Assembly: GCA_015099395.1 (NCBI GenBank)
Contig: AP024096.1
Location: 7,605,485-7,669,484, forward strand
Source of the DNA: Ktedonobacteria bacterium brp13
GTDB lineage: Bacteria; Chloroflexota; Ktedonobacteria; Ktedonobacterales; Ktedonobacteraceae
DNA: 64,000 nucleotides
Direction of reading: 5' to 3'
Position numbers and translations under genes: made by a program. Positions 18,669-31,781 of the stretch are shown in pieces; the first letter of the stretch is position 1, and each line of letters opens with the position of its first letter. The notes beneath the pieces were generated by a model that was given only the letters and a program-made list of their open reading frames with translations, searched no databases and was not told the origin of the DNA.

Positions 18669-19463
18669 ATGAAGCTAAAGCAGAACGTGTTGCTGGCAGT
18701 ATGGAATGACCCGCTGCTAGTAGCACAAGGCACTGCAGAAGAAGTTATTCCCATTCTACGAGCTATTCTTCCCGTAGAGGGAAAAGCTACAGGAACTGCT
18801 ATCATTGTTTGTCCAGGTGGTGGCTACGCACATTTAGCCGATCACGAAGGAAATCCCGTAGGCGAATGGTTGTCCTCCGATGGGATCACTGCCTTTATAC
18901 TACACTACAGGCTCGGCCCAAAGTATCGCCATCCCACGCAGTTACTGGACGCCCAGCGCGCTATACGCCTTGTACGCACACATGCAACCGAATGGCAGCT
19001 TGATCCAGCGCGCATTGGTATTCTGGGCTTCTCTGCAGGTGGGCACCTGGCTAGCACAACAGCAACCCGCTTTCAAGATAGCAATCCAGACGCAGTAGAC
19101 CCGGTAGAGCGTGCATCCTCACGTCCAGACATACAGATCTTAATCTATCCGGTCATCTCACTGCACATTACCTATCAACCCATTTGCAGCCTGCTGGGTG
19201 GAGAGCCACATCCAACCGCTGGACTATTGGACGAGTTAAGTACTGAACAACACGTCACTCCACAAACACCACCGGCTTTCCTGGCACATTCTACGCAAGA
19301 TACATTGGTCCCCATTGCGAACTCCGATGCGTATGCAGCACAACTGGCTGCAACGGGTGTCCCTTACGAGTTTGTACGTGACGATTTCGGAGAGCATGGT
19401 AGCGGCCTACATGCTATCTGGACACAACCATGTATCCAATGGTTGCGAAAATTGGGATTGTGA
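18669..19463 (+). CDS. Alpha/beta-hydrolase, acetyl-xylan-esterase/BD-FAE-like
   Basis: 264 residues without signal peptide. The oxyanion motif PGGGYAHLADHEG is near 50. The nucleophile Ser is in LGFSAGGHLAS near 122, acid Asp in STQDTLVPI near 219 and His in FGEHGSGLH near 246. This arrangement is typical of cytoplasmic esterases that deacetylate imported hemicellulose oligosaccharides. It precedes the dehydrogenase gene by 31 bases and is probably cotranscribed. Confidence 0.87.
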   Translation: MKLKQNVLLAVWNDPLLVAQGTAEEVIPILRAILPVEGKATGTAIIVCPGGGYAHLADHEGNPVGEWLSSDGITAFILHYRLGPKYRHPTQLLDAQRAIRLVRTHATEWQLDPARIGILGFSAGGHLASTTATRFQDSNPDAVDPVERASSRPDIQILIYPVISLHITYQPICSLLGGEPHPTAGLLDELSTEQHVTPQTPPAFLAHSTQDTLVPIANSDAYAAQLAATGVPYEFVRDDFGEHGSGLHAIWTQPCIQWLRKLGL

Positions 19464-19494
19464 GCATTATGGCTTACTAGAAAAGGAGCAACAT

Positions 19495-20511
19495 ATGAAT
19501 ATGCGTCTTATCCATGTAGGACTTGGTGGTTGGGGATTAGACTGGTCACGCAATGTTCTAAGCAAGACGAAAGATGTAGAGATCGCAGCCTGGGTTGAAA
19601 TAGATCCGGAAGCTCTCGCCCAAGCACAAAAAAACCTTGATCTACCGGCTGAGCGCTGCTTCACATCTCTTGAGCATGCATTCAGCACTGTTGAAGCTGA
19701 AGCGGTGCTGATCACAACCAGTCTTCCTGGACATGTGCCGGTTGCAATCGCTGCATTGAATGCCGGAAAACATGTCTTGCTGGAGAAGCCATTCGCCCCC
19801 AGCGTAGCAGAAGCACAACAAGTTGTTGACCTGGCGGCACAACGCGAATGCGTTCTTATGGTCAGCCAGAATTATCGCTATTTCCCGGCCCCACAAAAGG
19901 CTACTGCACTGTTGCGCGACGGACAACTGGGAACGGTTAGCTCGGTAAACATCGACTTTCGCAAATACGACAACTCTGCTCCGCGTGAAACTCACCGCCA
20001 CTACTACATCACTGAGCCATTATTGCTCGATATGGCTATTCACCACTTCGATCTGATGCGCATGGTGCTACAGCAAGAGCCGCGCAAGGTTTTCTGTACC
20101 ACCTGGAATCCCACCTGGAGTAATTTTAAAGAGCCGCCTGCTGGCGCGCTGACGGTTATTTTCGATAAAGGCACGGTTGTCAATTACTCTGGCAGTTGGA
20201 TCAGCGCTGGCAAGCCAACTTTGTGGGCTGGAGAATGGCATATGGAATGCACTCAAGGTGAGATTGCCTGGACAAGCCGAGGGGAAGAACCGGATAGACT
20301 TGTTATGCATCAACTGCAAGAAACACCACAAGAGGTAGAACTACCAGGCATTTCCCTGACTGATCGTGATGGCAGCCTGGCTGCTTTTGTTGAAGCAGTA
20401 CGCACAGGGAAAGAGCCAGCAACTTCTGGACGTAATAACCTGCCGACACTCGCCCTGATGTTTGCTGCCATCGAATCCGCTCGCACAGGTGAGCCAGTCT
20501 ATCTCGCGTGA
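19495..20511 (+). CDS. Gfo/Idh/MocA family NAD(P)-dependent sugar dehydrogenase
   Basis: About 338 residues. The Rossmann motif GLGGWG lies at the N-terminus, EKPFAPS near 100 (family EKP motif with the catalytic Lys), and DMAIHHFDLMRM near 185 with the conserved His. The start at 19495 (MNMRLIHVG) follows AAAAGGAG; the frame extends upstream to 19315 but overlaps the esterase gene. Likely oxidises a sugar or cyclitol; the substrate is unknown. Confidence 0.92.
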   Translation: MNMRLIHVGLGGWGLDWSRNVLSKTKDVEIAAWVEIDPEALAQAQKNLDLPAERCFTSLEHAFSTVEAEAVLITTSLPGHVPVAIAALNAGKHVLLEKPFAPSVAEAQQVVDLAAQRECVLMVSQNYRYFPAPQKATALLRDGQLGTVSSVNIDFRKYDNSAPRETHRHYYITEPLLLDMAIHHFDLMRMVLQQEPRKVFCTTWNPTWSNFKEPPAGALTVIFDKGTVVNYSGSWISAGKPTLWAGEWHMECTQGEIAWTSRGEEPDRLVMHQLQETPQEVELPGISLTDRDGSLAAFVEAVRTGKEPATSGRNNLPTLALMFAAIESARTGEPVYLA

Positions 20512-20550
20512 AGTTGTAGTGTTTTTAAGGTGAGAAAAGAGGTATGATAT

Positions 20551-21273
20551 ATGGTTACTACTATTCGTGTTACAGTCTGGAATGAATTTCGTCACGAGCG
20601 TCACATGACTGAGGTGGCGAATATCTATCCAGAAGGCATACACGCGACAATTGCGGCAGCGTTACGCAAGGAAGAGCAAATAGAGGTGCGCACTGCGACA
20701 CTCGATGAGCCGGAACATGGTCTTACCGAAGACGTATTGCAGAACACAGATGTGTTGATCTGGTGGGGACATTCCGCGCATGGAGAGGTTGCGGATGTAA
20801 TTGTGGACCGCCTTCAGCAGCGCGTGCTAGGGGGAATGGGCCTGATCGCGCTGCACTCAGGACATCTCTCAAAGATCTTTACGCGTCTTATGGGAACTTC
20901 TTGTGATCTCAAATGGCGTGTAGGCAATGACCACGAGCGCTTATGGGTTGTTGCGCCGGGCCATCCAATCGTTGAGAGAATTGGGCAATATATCGAGCTA
21001 GAACACGAAGAGATGTACGGTGAACACTTCGATATTCCACAACCGGACACACTGGTCCTGGTAAGCTGGTTTAGTGGTGGTGAAATTTTCCGCAGCGGTT
21101 GTTGCTATACCCGTGGACAGGGCAAAATCTTCTATTTCCGTCCCGGCCACGAGACATTCCCAACCTATCACCATCCCCAGGTACAGCGTGTTATTGCCAA
21201 TGCGGTACGCTGGGCCGCGCCAACTTATCGTACACCGCTTATCTATGGCAATACAGCACCCCTGGAGAAATAA
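20551..21273 (+). CDS. ThuA-like domain protein (trehalose utilisation family)
   Basis: 240 residues, a class I glutamine-amidotransferase-like fold as in ThuA ([57 protein letters not shown]). ThuA-like proteins often accompany Gfo/Idh/MocA dehydrogenases in the oxidation of sugars to 3-keto forms. That pairing occurs here, with the dehydrogenase gene ending 39 bases upstream. The specific reaction is not certain. Confidence 0.88.
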   Translation: MVTTIRVTVWNEFRHERHMTEVANIYPEGIHATIAAALRKEEQIEVRTATLDEPEHGLTEDVLQNTDVLIWWGHSAHGEVADVIVDRLQQRVLGGMGLIALHSGHLSKIFTRLMGTSCDLKWRVGNDHERLWVVAPGHPIVERIGQYIELEHEEMYGEHFDIPQPDTLVLVSWFSGGEIFRSGCCYTRGQGKIFYFRPGHETFPTYHHPQVQRVIANAVRWAAPTYRTPLIYGNTAPLEK

Positions 21274-21347
21274 TGGCTTATTTAAATGAAATACTTACGT
21301 CATAATATACTGATGGCCCGTCAACCTTCATTTGAAGGGCGGGGATG

Positions 21348-21392
21348 CAAGGGGAGGCAACCCCTTGACTGGTGTCTGGGGCTGTGCCCCAG
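21348..21392. repeat. Two adjacent GC-rich hairpins in spacer
   Basis: CAAGGGG (21348-21354) pairs with CCCCTTG (21361-21367). CTGGGGC (21376-21382) pairs with GCCCCAG (21386-21392). They lie between the ThuA and FAD-oxidoreductase genes and may attenuate or stabilise the transcript. No T-tract follows directly. Confidence 0.5.
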
Positions 21393-21477
21393 TCTCCCTC
21401 TCTCCTTTGCCGCAGCAAGCGGTTTTTTCATGAAGATGGACAGCCTATCACCCCATTTTTAGAAAAGAGGAGACACA

Positions 21478-23082
21478 ATGAAAGAACTACAGGCAGACGT
21501 TTTGATCATTGGAGGGGGCTTAGGCGGATTTGCTGGCGCACTCGCAGCGCTCCGCCTGGGGAAAAATGTGATCATCACCGAGGAGACAAATTGGCTCGGT
21601 GGCCAGATCACGGCACAGGCGGTTCCCCCCGATGAGCACCCGTGGATCGAAAGCTGCGGTTGCACAGCAAGTTATCGCCGTTTTCGTGAGGCCGTCCGCG
21701 ATTACTATCGGCAGTACTATCCCCTGACACCCGAAGCCTACGCATTCCCTGATCTGAATCCTGGTCAGGCCTACGTGAGCCGCCTCTGTCATGAACCGCG
21801 TGTGGCGGTGGCTGTGCTAGAAGCAATGCTCGCTCCTTACCGCACCAGTAGACAATTAGATGTCCTTTTGCACCATCGTCCTCTATCTGTAGAGTACGAT
21901 GGTGACCGTGTCCATGCGGTGGTTGTCGAGAATATGCAGGATGGTGCCCAGACGGTTATTACTGCTCCTTACATCCTTGATGCTACAGAGTTGGGCGATC
22001 TGTTGCCTCTTGCTCAGGTAGAACACGTGATAGGAGCAGAGAGCCAAGCACAAACAAACGAGCCGCACGCCGTTGTGGGGGAACCTCAGCCGCTCAATCA
22101 ACAGGCTATTACCTGGTGTTTTGCTATGGACTATTTGCCTGGTGAAAATCATACCATTGACAAGCCGGAAGATTATGAATTCTGGCGAACGTATCAAGCA
22201 GACTTCTGGCCCGATCGCCATCTGAGTTGGCGTTTCAATGAACCCATCACGCTGCAACCAGCGTACCGCCCTCTTTTTCTAGGGTCAAGTGACTTGGCCT
22301 ATTCTTATGATTTCTGGCATTTCCGGCGCATTTTCTACCGCAGGCACTATCCAGATGGTCTCTATCCGAGTGATATTACCCTGGTGAACTGGTGGCAGAA
22401 CGACTACTGGCTTGGTCCGTTAGTAGGCATTTCCGAAGAGGAAAAACAGCGCAATCTGCGGAGTTCTAAGCAATTAAGCCTGTCTTCTTTGTATTGGATG
22501 CAGACGGAAGCGGAACGCCCAGAAGGAGGGTATGGATATCCGGAACTCCGTTTGCGCTCTGATATTGTTGATAGTAGTGACGGACTGGCGAAGTCCGTTT
22601 ATATACGAGAGAGTCGACGTATTCAGGCAGAATTCACAATCACCGAGCAGCATGTAGGGGTAGAGGCTCGTCAGCCTCTGCAAGGAGCTGAGCGCTTCCA
22701 TGATAGCGTTGGCGTTGGCAGCTATCGCATCGACCTCCATCCCAGTACGAGTGGGCTAGATACGATAGATATAGCAACCTGGCCTTTCCAGATTCCTCTG
22801 GGAGCGCTGATACCCATACGGGTTGAGAATCTGCTGCCAGCCAACAAGAATATAGGTTCTACGCACATTACCAATGGGTGTTATCGGATGCACCCGGTTG
22901 AATGGAACATTGGAGAAGTCGCGGGAGCACTGGCTGCCTACTGCCTTACCAAAGGACTGGCGCCACGGCAGGTACGTAACTCTCCACAGCATCTGCAAGA
23001 TTTTCAACAGATGCTGGTCGAGAAACTAGGCGTTGAGCTCTCATGGTCGGATGAGATTCGTGTAACTCAGAAGTACTACTAA
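21478..23082 (+). CDS. FAD-dependent oxidoreductase (FAD_oxidored type)
   Basis: 534 residues. The FAD-binding dinucleotide motif VLIIGGGLGGFAGALAALRLG starts at residue 8. The family-typical ETNWLGGQITAQAVPPDEHPW and ESCGCTASYRRFR follow. The C-terminus has IPLGALIPIRVENLLPANKNIGSTHITNGCYRMHPVEWNIGE, where such proteins close the FAD site. No signal peptide. The start at 21478 is preceded by AGAGGAG. Members often sit in sugar clusters; the substrate is unknown. Confidence 0.88.
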   Translation: MKELQADVLIIGGGLGGFAGALAALRLGKNVIITEETNWLGGQITAQAVPPDEHPWIESCGCTASYRRFREAVRDYYRQYYPLTPEAYAFPDLNPGQAYVSRLCHEPRVAVAVLEAMLAPYRTSRQLDVLLHHRPLSVEYDGDRVHAVVVENMQDGAQTVITAPYILDATELGDLLPLAQVEHVIGAESQAQTNEPHAVVGEPQPLNQQAITWCFAMDYLPGENHTIDKPEDYEFWRTYQADFWPDRHLSWRFNEPITLQPAYRPLFLGSSDLAYSYDFWHFRRIFYRRHYPDGLYPSDITLVNWWQNDYWLGPLVGISEEEKQRNLRSSKQLSLSSLYWMQTEAERPEGGYGYPELRLRSDIVDSSDGLAKSVYIRESRRIQAEFTITEQHVGVEARQPLQGAERFHDSVGVGSYRIDLHPSTSGLDTIDIATWPFQIPLGALIPIRVENLLPANKNIGSTHITNGCYRMHPVEWNIGEVAGALAAYCLTKGLAPRQVRNSPQHLQDFQQMLVEKLGVELSWSDEIRVTQKYY

Positions 23083-23109
23083 TGGTCTGTCCATCTTCTT
23101 TCGAGGAGG

Positions 23110-23247
23110 GCTCCGCCGCAGGCGGAGCGGGAAGGAGGGACGCAGAGGACTGCGCCCTCTACACTCCCGCTTTGCTCACCCCTCACATCACAATGGACAA
23201 ACTACCAGCACATAATCAACACACCTCTTTCTCAAAGAGATGTGTTG
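23110..23247. repeat. Two hairpins in the spacer before the isomerase gene
   Basis: GCTCCGCC (23110-23117) pairs with GGCGGAGC (23121-23128). CAACACACCTCTTT (23217-23230) pairs with AAAGAGATGTGTTG (23234-23247) with one mismatch. They occupy the 232-base spacer after the FAD-oxidoreductase gene, which has no credible coding sequence. Confidence 0.45.
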
Positions 23248-23314
23248 AGAAAGAACGGGGGACATCCCTGCCTCTTTTTTCCGAGAACCTTTGTTGCTTT
23301 AAGGAGGATGAAGC

Positions 23315-24058
23315 ATGAACACTGTTCGGGTAGCGCTTGAATTATATACCGTGCGTGATGAGACCAGCCGGGACTTTACCGGAACATTGCGGCGGGTCGC
23401 AGAGATGGGTTACGAAGGCGTCGAATTTGCGGGGTATGCTGGCTTGTCCGCGCAAACCATGACCACGCTGCTGGCCGAGACGGGCCTGAAAGCGGTAAGT
23501 ACGCATGTCGGCCTTGCAGCGTTAACAGATGAGCATTTGGAGGCTTCCATCGCGTATTGCCGCGCCATTGGCTGTACCACAATGGTCTTGCCCATGCTGG
23601 AGCCAGCATGGCGAACGCTTGAAGGCTTGCAAGCGCTGGCGCCACGTCTGAATACGATTGGACAACGTTGCCTGGACGCAGGTATCACCTTTGGGTATCA
23701 CAATCATGATTTTGAGTTCGCTAGCCTCGCTGGACGCACCTGGTTGGAACATTTCTTAGAAATTACTGACCCTGCGCTGGTCAAAATCGAACTGGACATG
23801 TATTGGGCAGCCTACGCTGGTTCTGATCCGCTTCCCCTGCTGCAGAAACTCGGCCAGCGGGTCGCGCTTATTCACTTCAAAGATATGGCCGTCGATCATT
23901 CCATGACCGAAGTAGGCCACGGCATTCTGGACATGCAGGGCATCACCCGTTTTGCTCACCAGCATGGCATCTGGGCCGTTGTCGAACACGATCACCCTAC
24001 CTTGCCTTCGCTGCAAAGCGCGCGCATGTCTCTGGAGTATTTTCACCGAGACGCTTGA
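23315..24058 (+). CDS. Sugar phosphate isomerase/epimerase (xylose isomerase-like TIM barrel)
   Basis: 247 residues of the AP-endonuclease-2-like TIM barrel. Conserved stretches are ALELYTVRDE, EMGYEGVEFAGYAGL, FGYHNHDFEF (metal ligands), KIELDMYWAAYAGSDP and IHFKDM, which place the metal-binding residues. The start at 23315 has AAGGAGG nine bases upstream. Presumably handles keto- or epimeric sugar intermediates made by the neighbouring dehydrogenase. Confidence 0.9.
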   Translation: MNTVRVALELYTVRDETSRDFTGTLRRVAEMGYEGVEFAGYAGLSAQTMTTLLAETGLKAVSTHVGLAALTDEHLEASIAYCRAIGCTTMVLPMLEPAWRTLEGLQALAPRLNTIGQRCLDAGITFGYHNHDFEFASLAGRTWLEHFLEITDPALVKIELDMYWAAYAGSDPLPLLQKLGQRVALIHFKDMAVDHSMTEVGHGILDMQGITRFAHQHGIWAVVEHDHPTLPSLQSARMSLEYFHRDA

Positions 24059-24091
24059 AAAGCCGAGTGTCTCCTGCTTTATGCCCGACGC

Positions 24092-24114
24092 TTCAGTCCG
24101 CCGGGCGGACTGAA
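24092..24114 (+). terminator. Possible terminator hairpin after isomerase gene
   Basis: TTCAGTCCG (24092-24100) pairs perfectly with CGGACTGAA (24106-24114). There is no T-tract, so intrinsic termination is uncertain. The remaining 24115-24253 sequence shows nothing further. Confidence 0.4.
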
Positions 24115-24236
24115 TGGCCGTTGTCCAGGTAACAATGCCAGGACGTTATCGAAGCATTCCTGCAATCTTCTCGCGAAGGCAAACATATTATCTTGAGCAG
24201 CTCGTGCAGCAGGCCGGAACCGTTCACTCCGGGTAA

Positions 24237-28350
<4,114 letters not shown>

Positions 28351-28365
28351 TCGTCCTCCATGGGG

Positions 28366-28414
28366 CCATGCAAGAATCCAGACTTCATCGAGCGGAGGAA
28401 GGATTCTTGCATGG
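28366..28414. repeat. Inverted repeat near the IS 5' end
   Basis: CCATGCAAGAATCC (28366-28379) is exactly inverted as GGATTCTTGCATGG (28401-28414), 21 bases apart. It lies just upstream of the transposase start, directly beside the end of the hydrolase fragment at 28423, so it probably marks the end of the insertion element. Confidence 0.6.
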
Positions 28415-28422
28415 AAAACAGG

Positions 28423-28989
28423 TTATGACCGAAGCTGGGACGCCAACCACGAACGCAGGATTGGCACCACCTGGTTTGCCTGCATGGCCTGAATATGATC
28501 AAGCCCATCGAGCACTCGCACATCCCAGCCGAGCTCTCGGATCTGTGCCTGTCCCTGCACGATGGGACCCGCTAAACTCACAGACACATTTCCCCAATGC
28601 TGATCGTACTGGATCTCATCCGCCGAACCCACAAAGCAGAGACGAGGACAAGTAATCTGCGCTTGAGCGGCTCGGTCGTCAAATCCTTGCAGCGCCTGGT
28701 ACAGCGTGACAAATTGCCGTGTCTGATCTTTTGACGGAGCAACGCCAGACCATTCGGATTCATCTGCTGATGGCATGGCCCGTGCGCCGCTCGCTATCTC
28801 GTAGGTTGCGGTCGTGACGAGGAGCATCTCCTCGTATGGCCCGCCCAGCGGTGGAAAGCCACCCATGATGAACGCCGACAGGCGGTCGGTCCGAATGGCA
28901 AGCTGCAGCCCGATCAGCGCAAGCCAGGAGTAGCCATAGTAGGCGAACCGATCTGCCCCCACTGCATCGGCCACCGCGAGAATATCGCT
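28423..28989 (-). pseudogene. Alpha/beta-hydrolase, N-terminal part missing
   Basis: The C-terminal two thirds of an alpha/beta-hydrolase. The nucleophile elbow is GYSWLALIG (Ser near residue 15 of the visible part), acid Asp in GSADEIQYD and His in GLDHIQAM. The roughly 70 residues that should precede AVADAVGADRFAYYGYSW are absent: an in-frame TAA lies at about 28989-28991, directly before the MerR gene. Either a deletion joined it to the MerR gene or the two arrived together as debris. Confidence 0.75.
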
Positions 28990-29012
28990 TTAAGAGCATC
29001 TGGGAGTTTGGC

Positions 29013-29390
29013 ATGACAGATCGCCCCTCTTTGCGTACCCATGATCTTGCACTGGCTGGACACATTAGTGTCCAACAAGTGCGCAATTACGAGACCAGTG
29101 GTTTGATCCCGCAAGCACAGCGTAGTCCGAAGGGCTACCGTCTCTACGACGAGCACCAGATGCGCCGCCTGCGCGTCGTGGCCTTGCTCAGAGACGCTGG
29201 CTACCCTTTCAACGCCATCCAGTCGGTACTCGACGAATTGGCGGCGGGTCGTCCTGAAAAAGCCATCGTGGCTGTGGAGAAAAGGCGCGAGGAACTCACG
29301 AGGACAAGCTGGTCATGCATTGAAGCCTTGACCAGCTTTCAGCACTATGTGAGCGAGTGTGGCCCGCAGCACAGTTTTGTATCCGGGTGA
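29013..29390 (+). CDS. MerR-family transcriptional regulator
   Basis: 125 residues. A winged-helix DNA-binding domain lies at about 8-80 (LALAGHISVQQVRNYETSGLIPQAQRSPKGYRLYDEHQMRRL), followed by a short dimerisation helix. It lacks the cysteine-rich metal loop, so it resembles the TioE-like group of MerR proteins. The start at 29013 has GGGAG nearby. It diverges from the broken hydrolase gene, which may have been its target. Confidence 0.85.
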   Translation: MTDRPSLRTHDLALAGHISVQQVRNYETSGLIPQAQRSPKGYRLYDEHQMRRLRVVALLRDAGYPFNAIQSVLDELAAGRPEKAIVAVEKRREELTRTSWSCIEALTSFQHYVSECGPQHSFVSG

Positions 29391-29474
29391 GAGCATGATG
29401 AACGTTGCTCTTAGGCAAGAAGAGGTCTATTCCTGTGCTTTTTTGCCCCTCACTATGGCCTCGTTGCGTAATTC

Positions 29475-29996
29475 GTGGGATATAGCATCCTTACTGGTGG
29501 TCGTCTTGGAAATTGGGTCTCGGCACCGGCAAGTGGCGCAGTACCGTATGGCTTTGCCTTCAGTCCGACCAATCCAAACCTGCTGGTCGTCTCTGATGCA
29601 GCTGCCGATGCCGTCACGTCCTATTCCTTCAACAACAATGTCATCCAGACCGTTGATGGACCGGTTGCCGATCAGCAGGTCGCTCCTTGCTGGCTGGTTA
29701 TCACCAATAATGGTCGCTGGGCATATACGGCCAATGCAGGCAGCCAGTCCGTTTCTGGCTATACAGTCAACAACGATGGACGTCTGACCCTGCTCAACAC
29801 TACGAGCACGGGGACAGGCAATGCGCCCATTGAAATGGCTCTCAGCCCTGATAGCGCTACCTTGTACACCCTCAACACGACCAACGGCCCACGCTCCTTG
29901 AGTGGCTTCCGCATTCAGCAGGATGGCGGTCTTGGTGCTCTTTATCTGCCAACCATCACCCTTCCAACTGGAAGCACGGGCATCGCGGCCAACTAA
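29475..29996 (+). pseudogene. Fragment of a beta-propeller (lactonase/YncE-like) protein
   Basis: About 170 residues with three to four propeller-blade repeats (PYGFAFSPTNPNLLVVSDA, CWLVITNNGRWAYTANAG, PIEMALSPDSATLYTLNT). Full family members have seven blades and a signal peptide; both the beginning and the expected last blades are missing. No good ribosome site precedes it. Confidence 0.65.
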
Positions 29997-30352
29997 CTGG
30001 AACACTGAGTGGTTGAGTAAGGCGGAACATCAGGAATAAATGTCTCCTCATGTGAGGTCACAAAGCAGTCATCGCAACGACGAGCACGGGAGGGGTCGGC
30101 GCCATGTGCTGCCCTCCTCTCAACAGACACCCACAGCATTTCTTTGTGCTTAAGAATTTGAGTATCTTTCACGGATAAACTCATCCTTCACCAAAGTTGT
30201 GCAAGATCTGCTCCTCCAGAGAGCTATCCTAGAGAAAATTCGGTCCTACTGCTGCGTTCCTTAAATACGGTAACAAAACGGATAAGCTTGTGGAGCCAAC
30301 CTAAACGAATTCCTCCATGTTTTTGCTACCATAGTATTTGACGAACGCAGCA
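29997..30352. other. Spacer with no recognised feature
   Basis: 356 bases between the propeller fragment and the leftward membrane/redox genes. I see no gene, RNA or strong repeat here. Confidence 0.5.
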
Positions 30353-30535
30353 CTACCCCAGGATAATCGGTAATACTACCCCCAGGCCGAGCACAACGAG
30401 CCAGAGTGCAGGTGCAGGGGTTCCCAATGGGCGACGCAGACGTTTTTCCTGCGCCGCGACACGCTTATCGAGGAGCAGCCATTGTGTATGATGGTTTTCG
30501 AACCAGAAAAAATACCAGGCCCATCGTGGCTCCAT
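30353..30535 (-). other. Frameshifted C-terminal tail of the adjacent membrane protein
   Basis: This frame encodes WYFFWFENHHTQWLLLDKR, a basic stretch, and a hydrophobic end LWLVVLGLGVVLPIILG. It overlaps the last codons of the 30465-31781 gene at a run of six T (minus strand, about 30509-30514). Moving one base at that run would replace the short tail VRKPSYTMAAPR with this longer, plausible membrane-anchored end. Confidence 0.6.
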
Positions 30536-31781
30536 AGATCAAATGAGCTGGTAACGAGGGCAAGAGCAGATCAGCAGCCTGTATGGTCCAGGTGACGGGA
30601 TGGCCCAACAGAATGGGCATGAGTGTCAAAGGACCAAGAAACCACCACGCCAGCCCATATAGCATGCCCCAGGCCATACTGGATCCCGCATCAGGTGACT
30701 CGTGTTGAAAGAAGAGTCCATAACTCATGCCGATCAGGACGCTAATGACCAGGTAAACTGCGAAACCGACGAGAGGAGACGATCCTCTCATAAGAACTGC
30801 CACTTGTGGGAATACTCCCGTCGCTACCGTGATAATGCTAAAGAGCAGTCCTCCCAAGCCACTGGCAAGCGTTCCCCACCCCAGCGAACGAAGGGTCACG
30901 ATGCCAGGCCCCTCTGCCTGGCGATTGATGGGGTCGGATTCAACAAACAACCCAAGCCACAGGCGATTTCCCCAAGCATAGATCCATCCCAACAGAATGC
31001 CGTAAACCGCGTGACCGACGAGTGAGCCAAAAAAGGCACCTGCATGCAGGTACGACCAGTCAATGGGCTGGTGCAGCAGGAGGGGCAAGAGGGTCAGTGG
31101 TCCCAGAAACCACCAGAAGAGTCCATAGGCCAATCCCCAACAGATGCTCGACCCGGCGCTACGCACATCCCGTTGAAAGAGCAAGCCAAAGCTGGCACCA
31201 ATGCTTCCCGCAATAAGATAATGCAACAGCATCCCAACGGCTGAGGAGTCAGAGTTAACGATGCCTGCGATCAGCACAAACGCATTGTTCTGTGCAAACC
31301 AGTAACTGAAAGCCCAGCCTCCAACCAGTCCAGCGAGCCCTCCGACAGTAACAGCGCGCAGAAACGTGAAGTGCATGTTCTCTTCCGAAGCCTTGCTCAT
31401 CTTCAGCAGCCCATTCAGGAACCCCAGAGGTAAGCCGAAGCAGAGAAGATAAGTTACCAGTTCAGGAAAGTGCGCTCGGGCTTCGTCGAGCATCCCCATG
31501 TGCGCTGTTCCCTGGAGGAATGGAAGAATCCCCATCGGAACCGCCAGCCAGAGCAGAAAGGCAGACCCCAATCCCCAGATGAGTCCTGACCCAACCGAGA
31601 CAATCAGTCTGGCGAACAGCCATGCGAACGTCAACCCGTATAGCACTCCAAGAAAGATACTGAGGGGCAAAGAGAGCGATGAGGAGGATATTTGAGCAAG
31701 CAAGGCTCCTCCAATGCCTCCTGTCAACAGACTCAGGATGATGATGTGTGTCCAAGAAAAACGCATAGTCATCTGTCTCAT
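30465..31781 (-). CDS. Polytopic membrane protein built from repeated modules
   Basis: 438 residues, mostly membrane segments. Two strongly similar modules run at about 185-275 and 345-430 (SSICWGLAYGLFWWFLGPLTLLPLLL and SSMAWGMLYGLAWWFLGPLTLMPILL, each followed by an APA/HAVYG-like segment), and a weaker third lies at about 45-125. The same module forms the N-terminal membrane part of the next upstream gene. Function unknown. The ATG overlaps the upstream stop codon (ATGA), indicating translational coupling. The C-terminus seems frameshifted. Confidence 0.75.
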   Translation of the reverse strand: MRQMTMRFSWTHIIILSLLTGGIGGALLAQISSSSLSLPLSIFLGVLYGLTFAWLFARLIVSVGSGLIWGLGSAFLLWLAVPMGILPFLQGTAHMGMLDEARAHFPELVTYLLCFGLPLGFLNGLLKMSKASEENMHFTFLRAVTVGGLAGLVGGWAFSYWFAQNNAFVLIAGIVNSDSSAVGMLLHYLIAGSIGASFGLLFQRDVRSAGSSICWGLAYGLFWWFLGPLTLLPLLLHQPIDWSYLHAGAFFGSLVGHAVYGILLGWIYAWGNRLWLGLFVESDPINRQAEGPGIVTLRSLGWGTLASGLGGLLFSIITVATGVFPQVAVLMRGSSPLVGFAVYLVISVLIGMSYGLFFQHESPDAGSSMAWGMLYGLAWWFLGPLTLMPILLGHPVTWTIQAADLLLPSLPAHLIYGATMGLVFFLVRKPSYTMAAPR

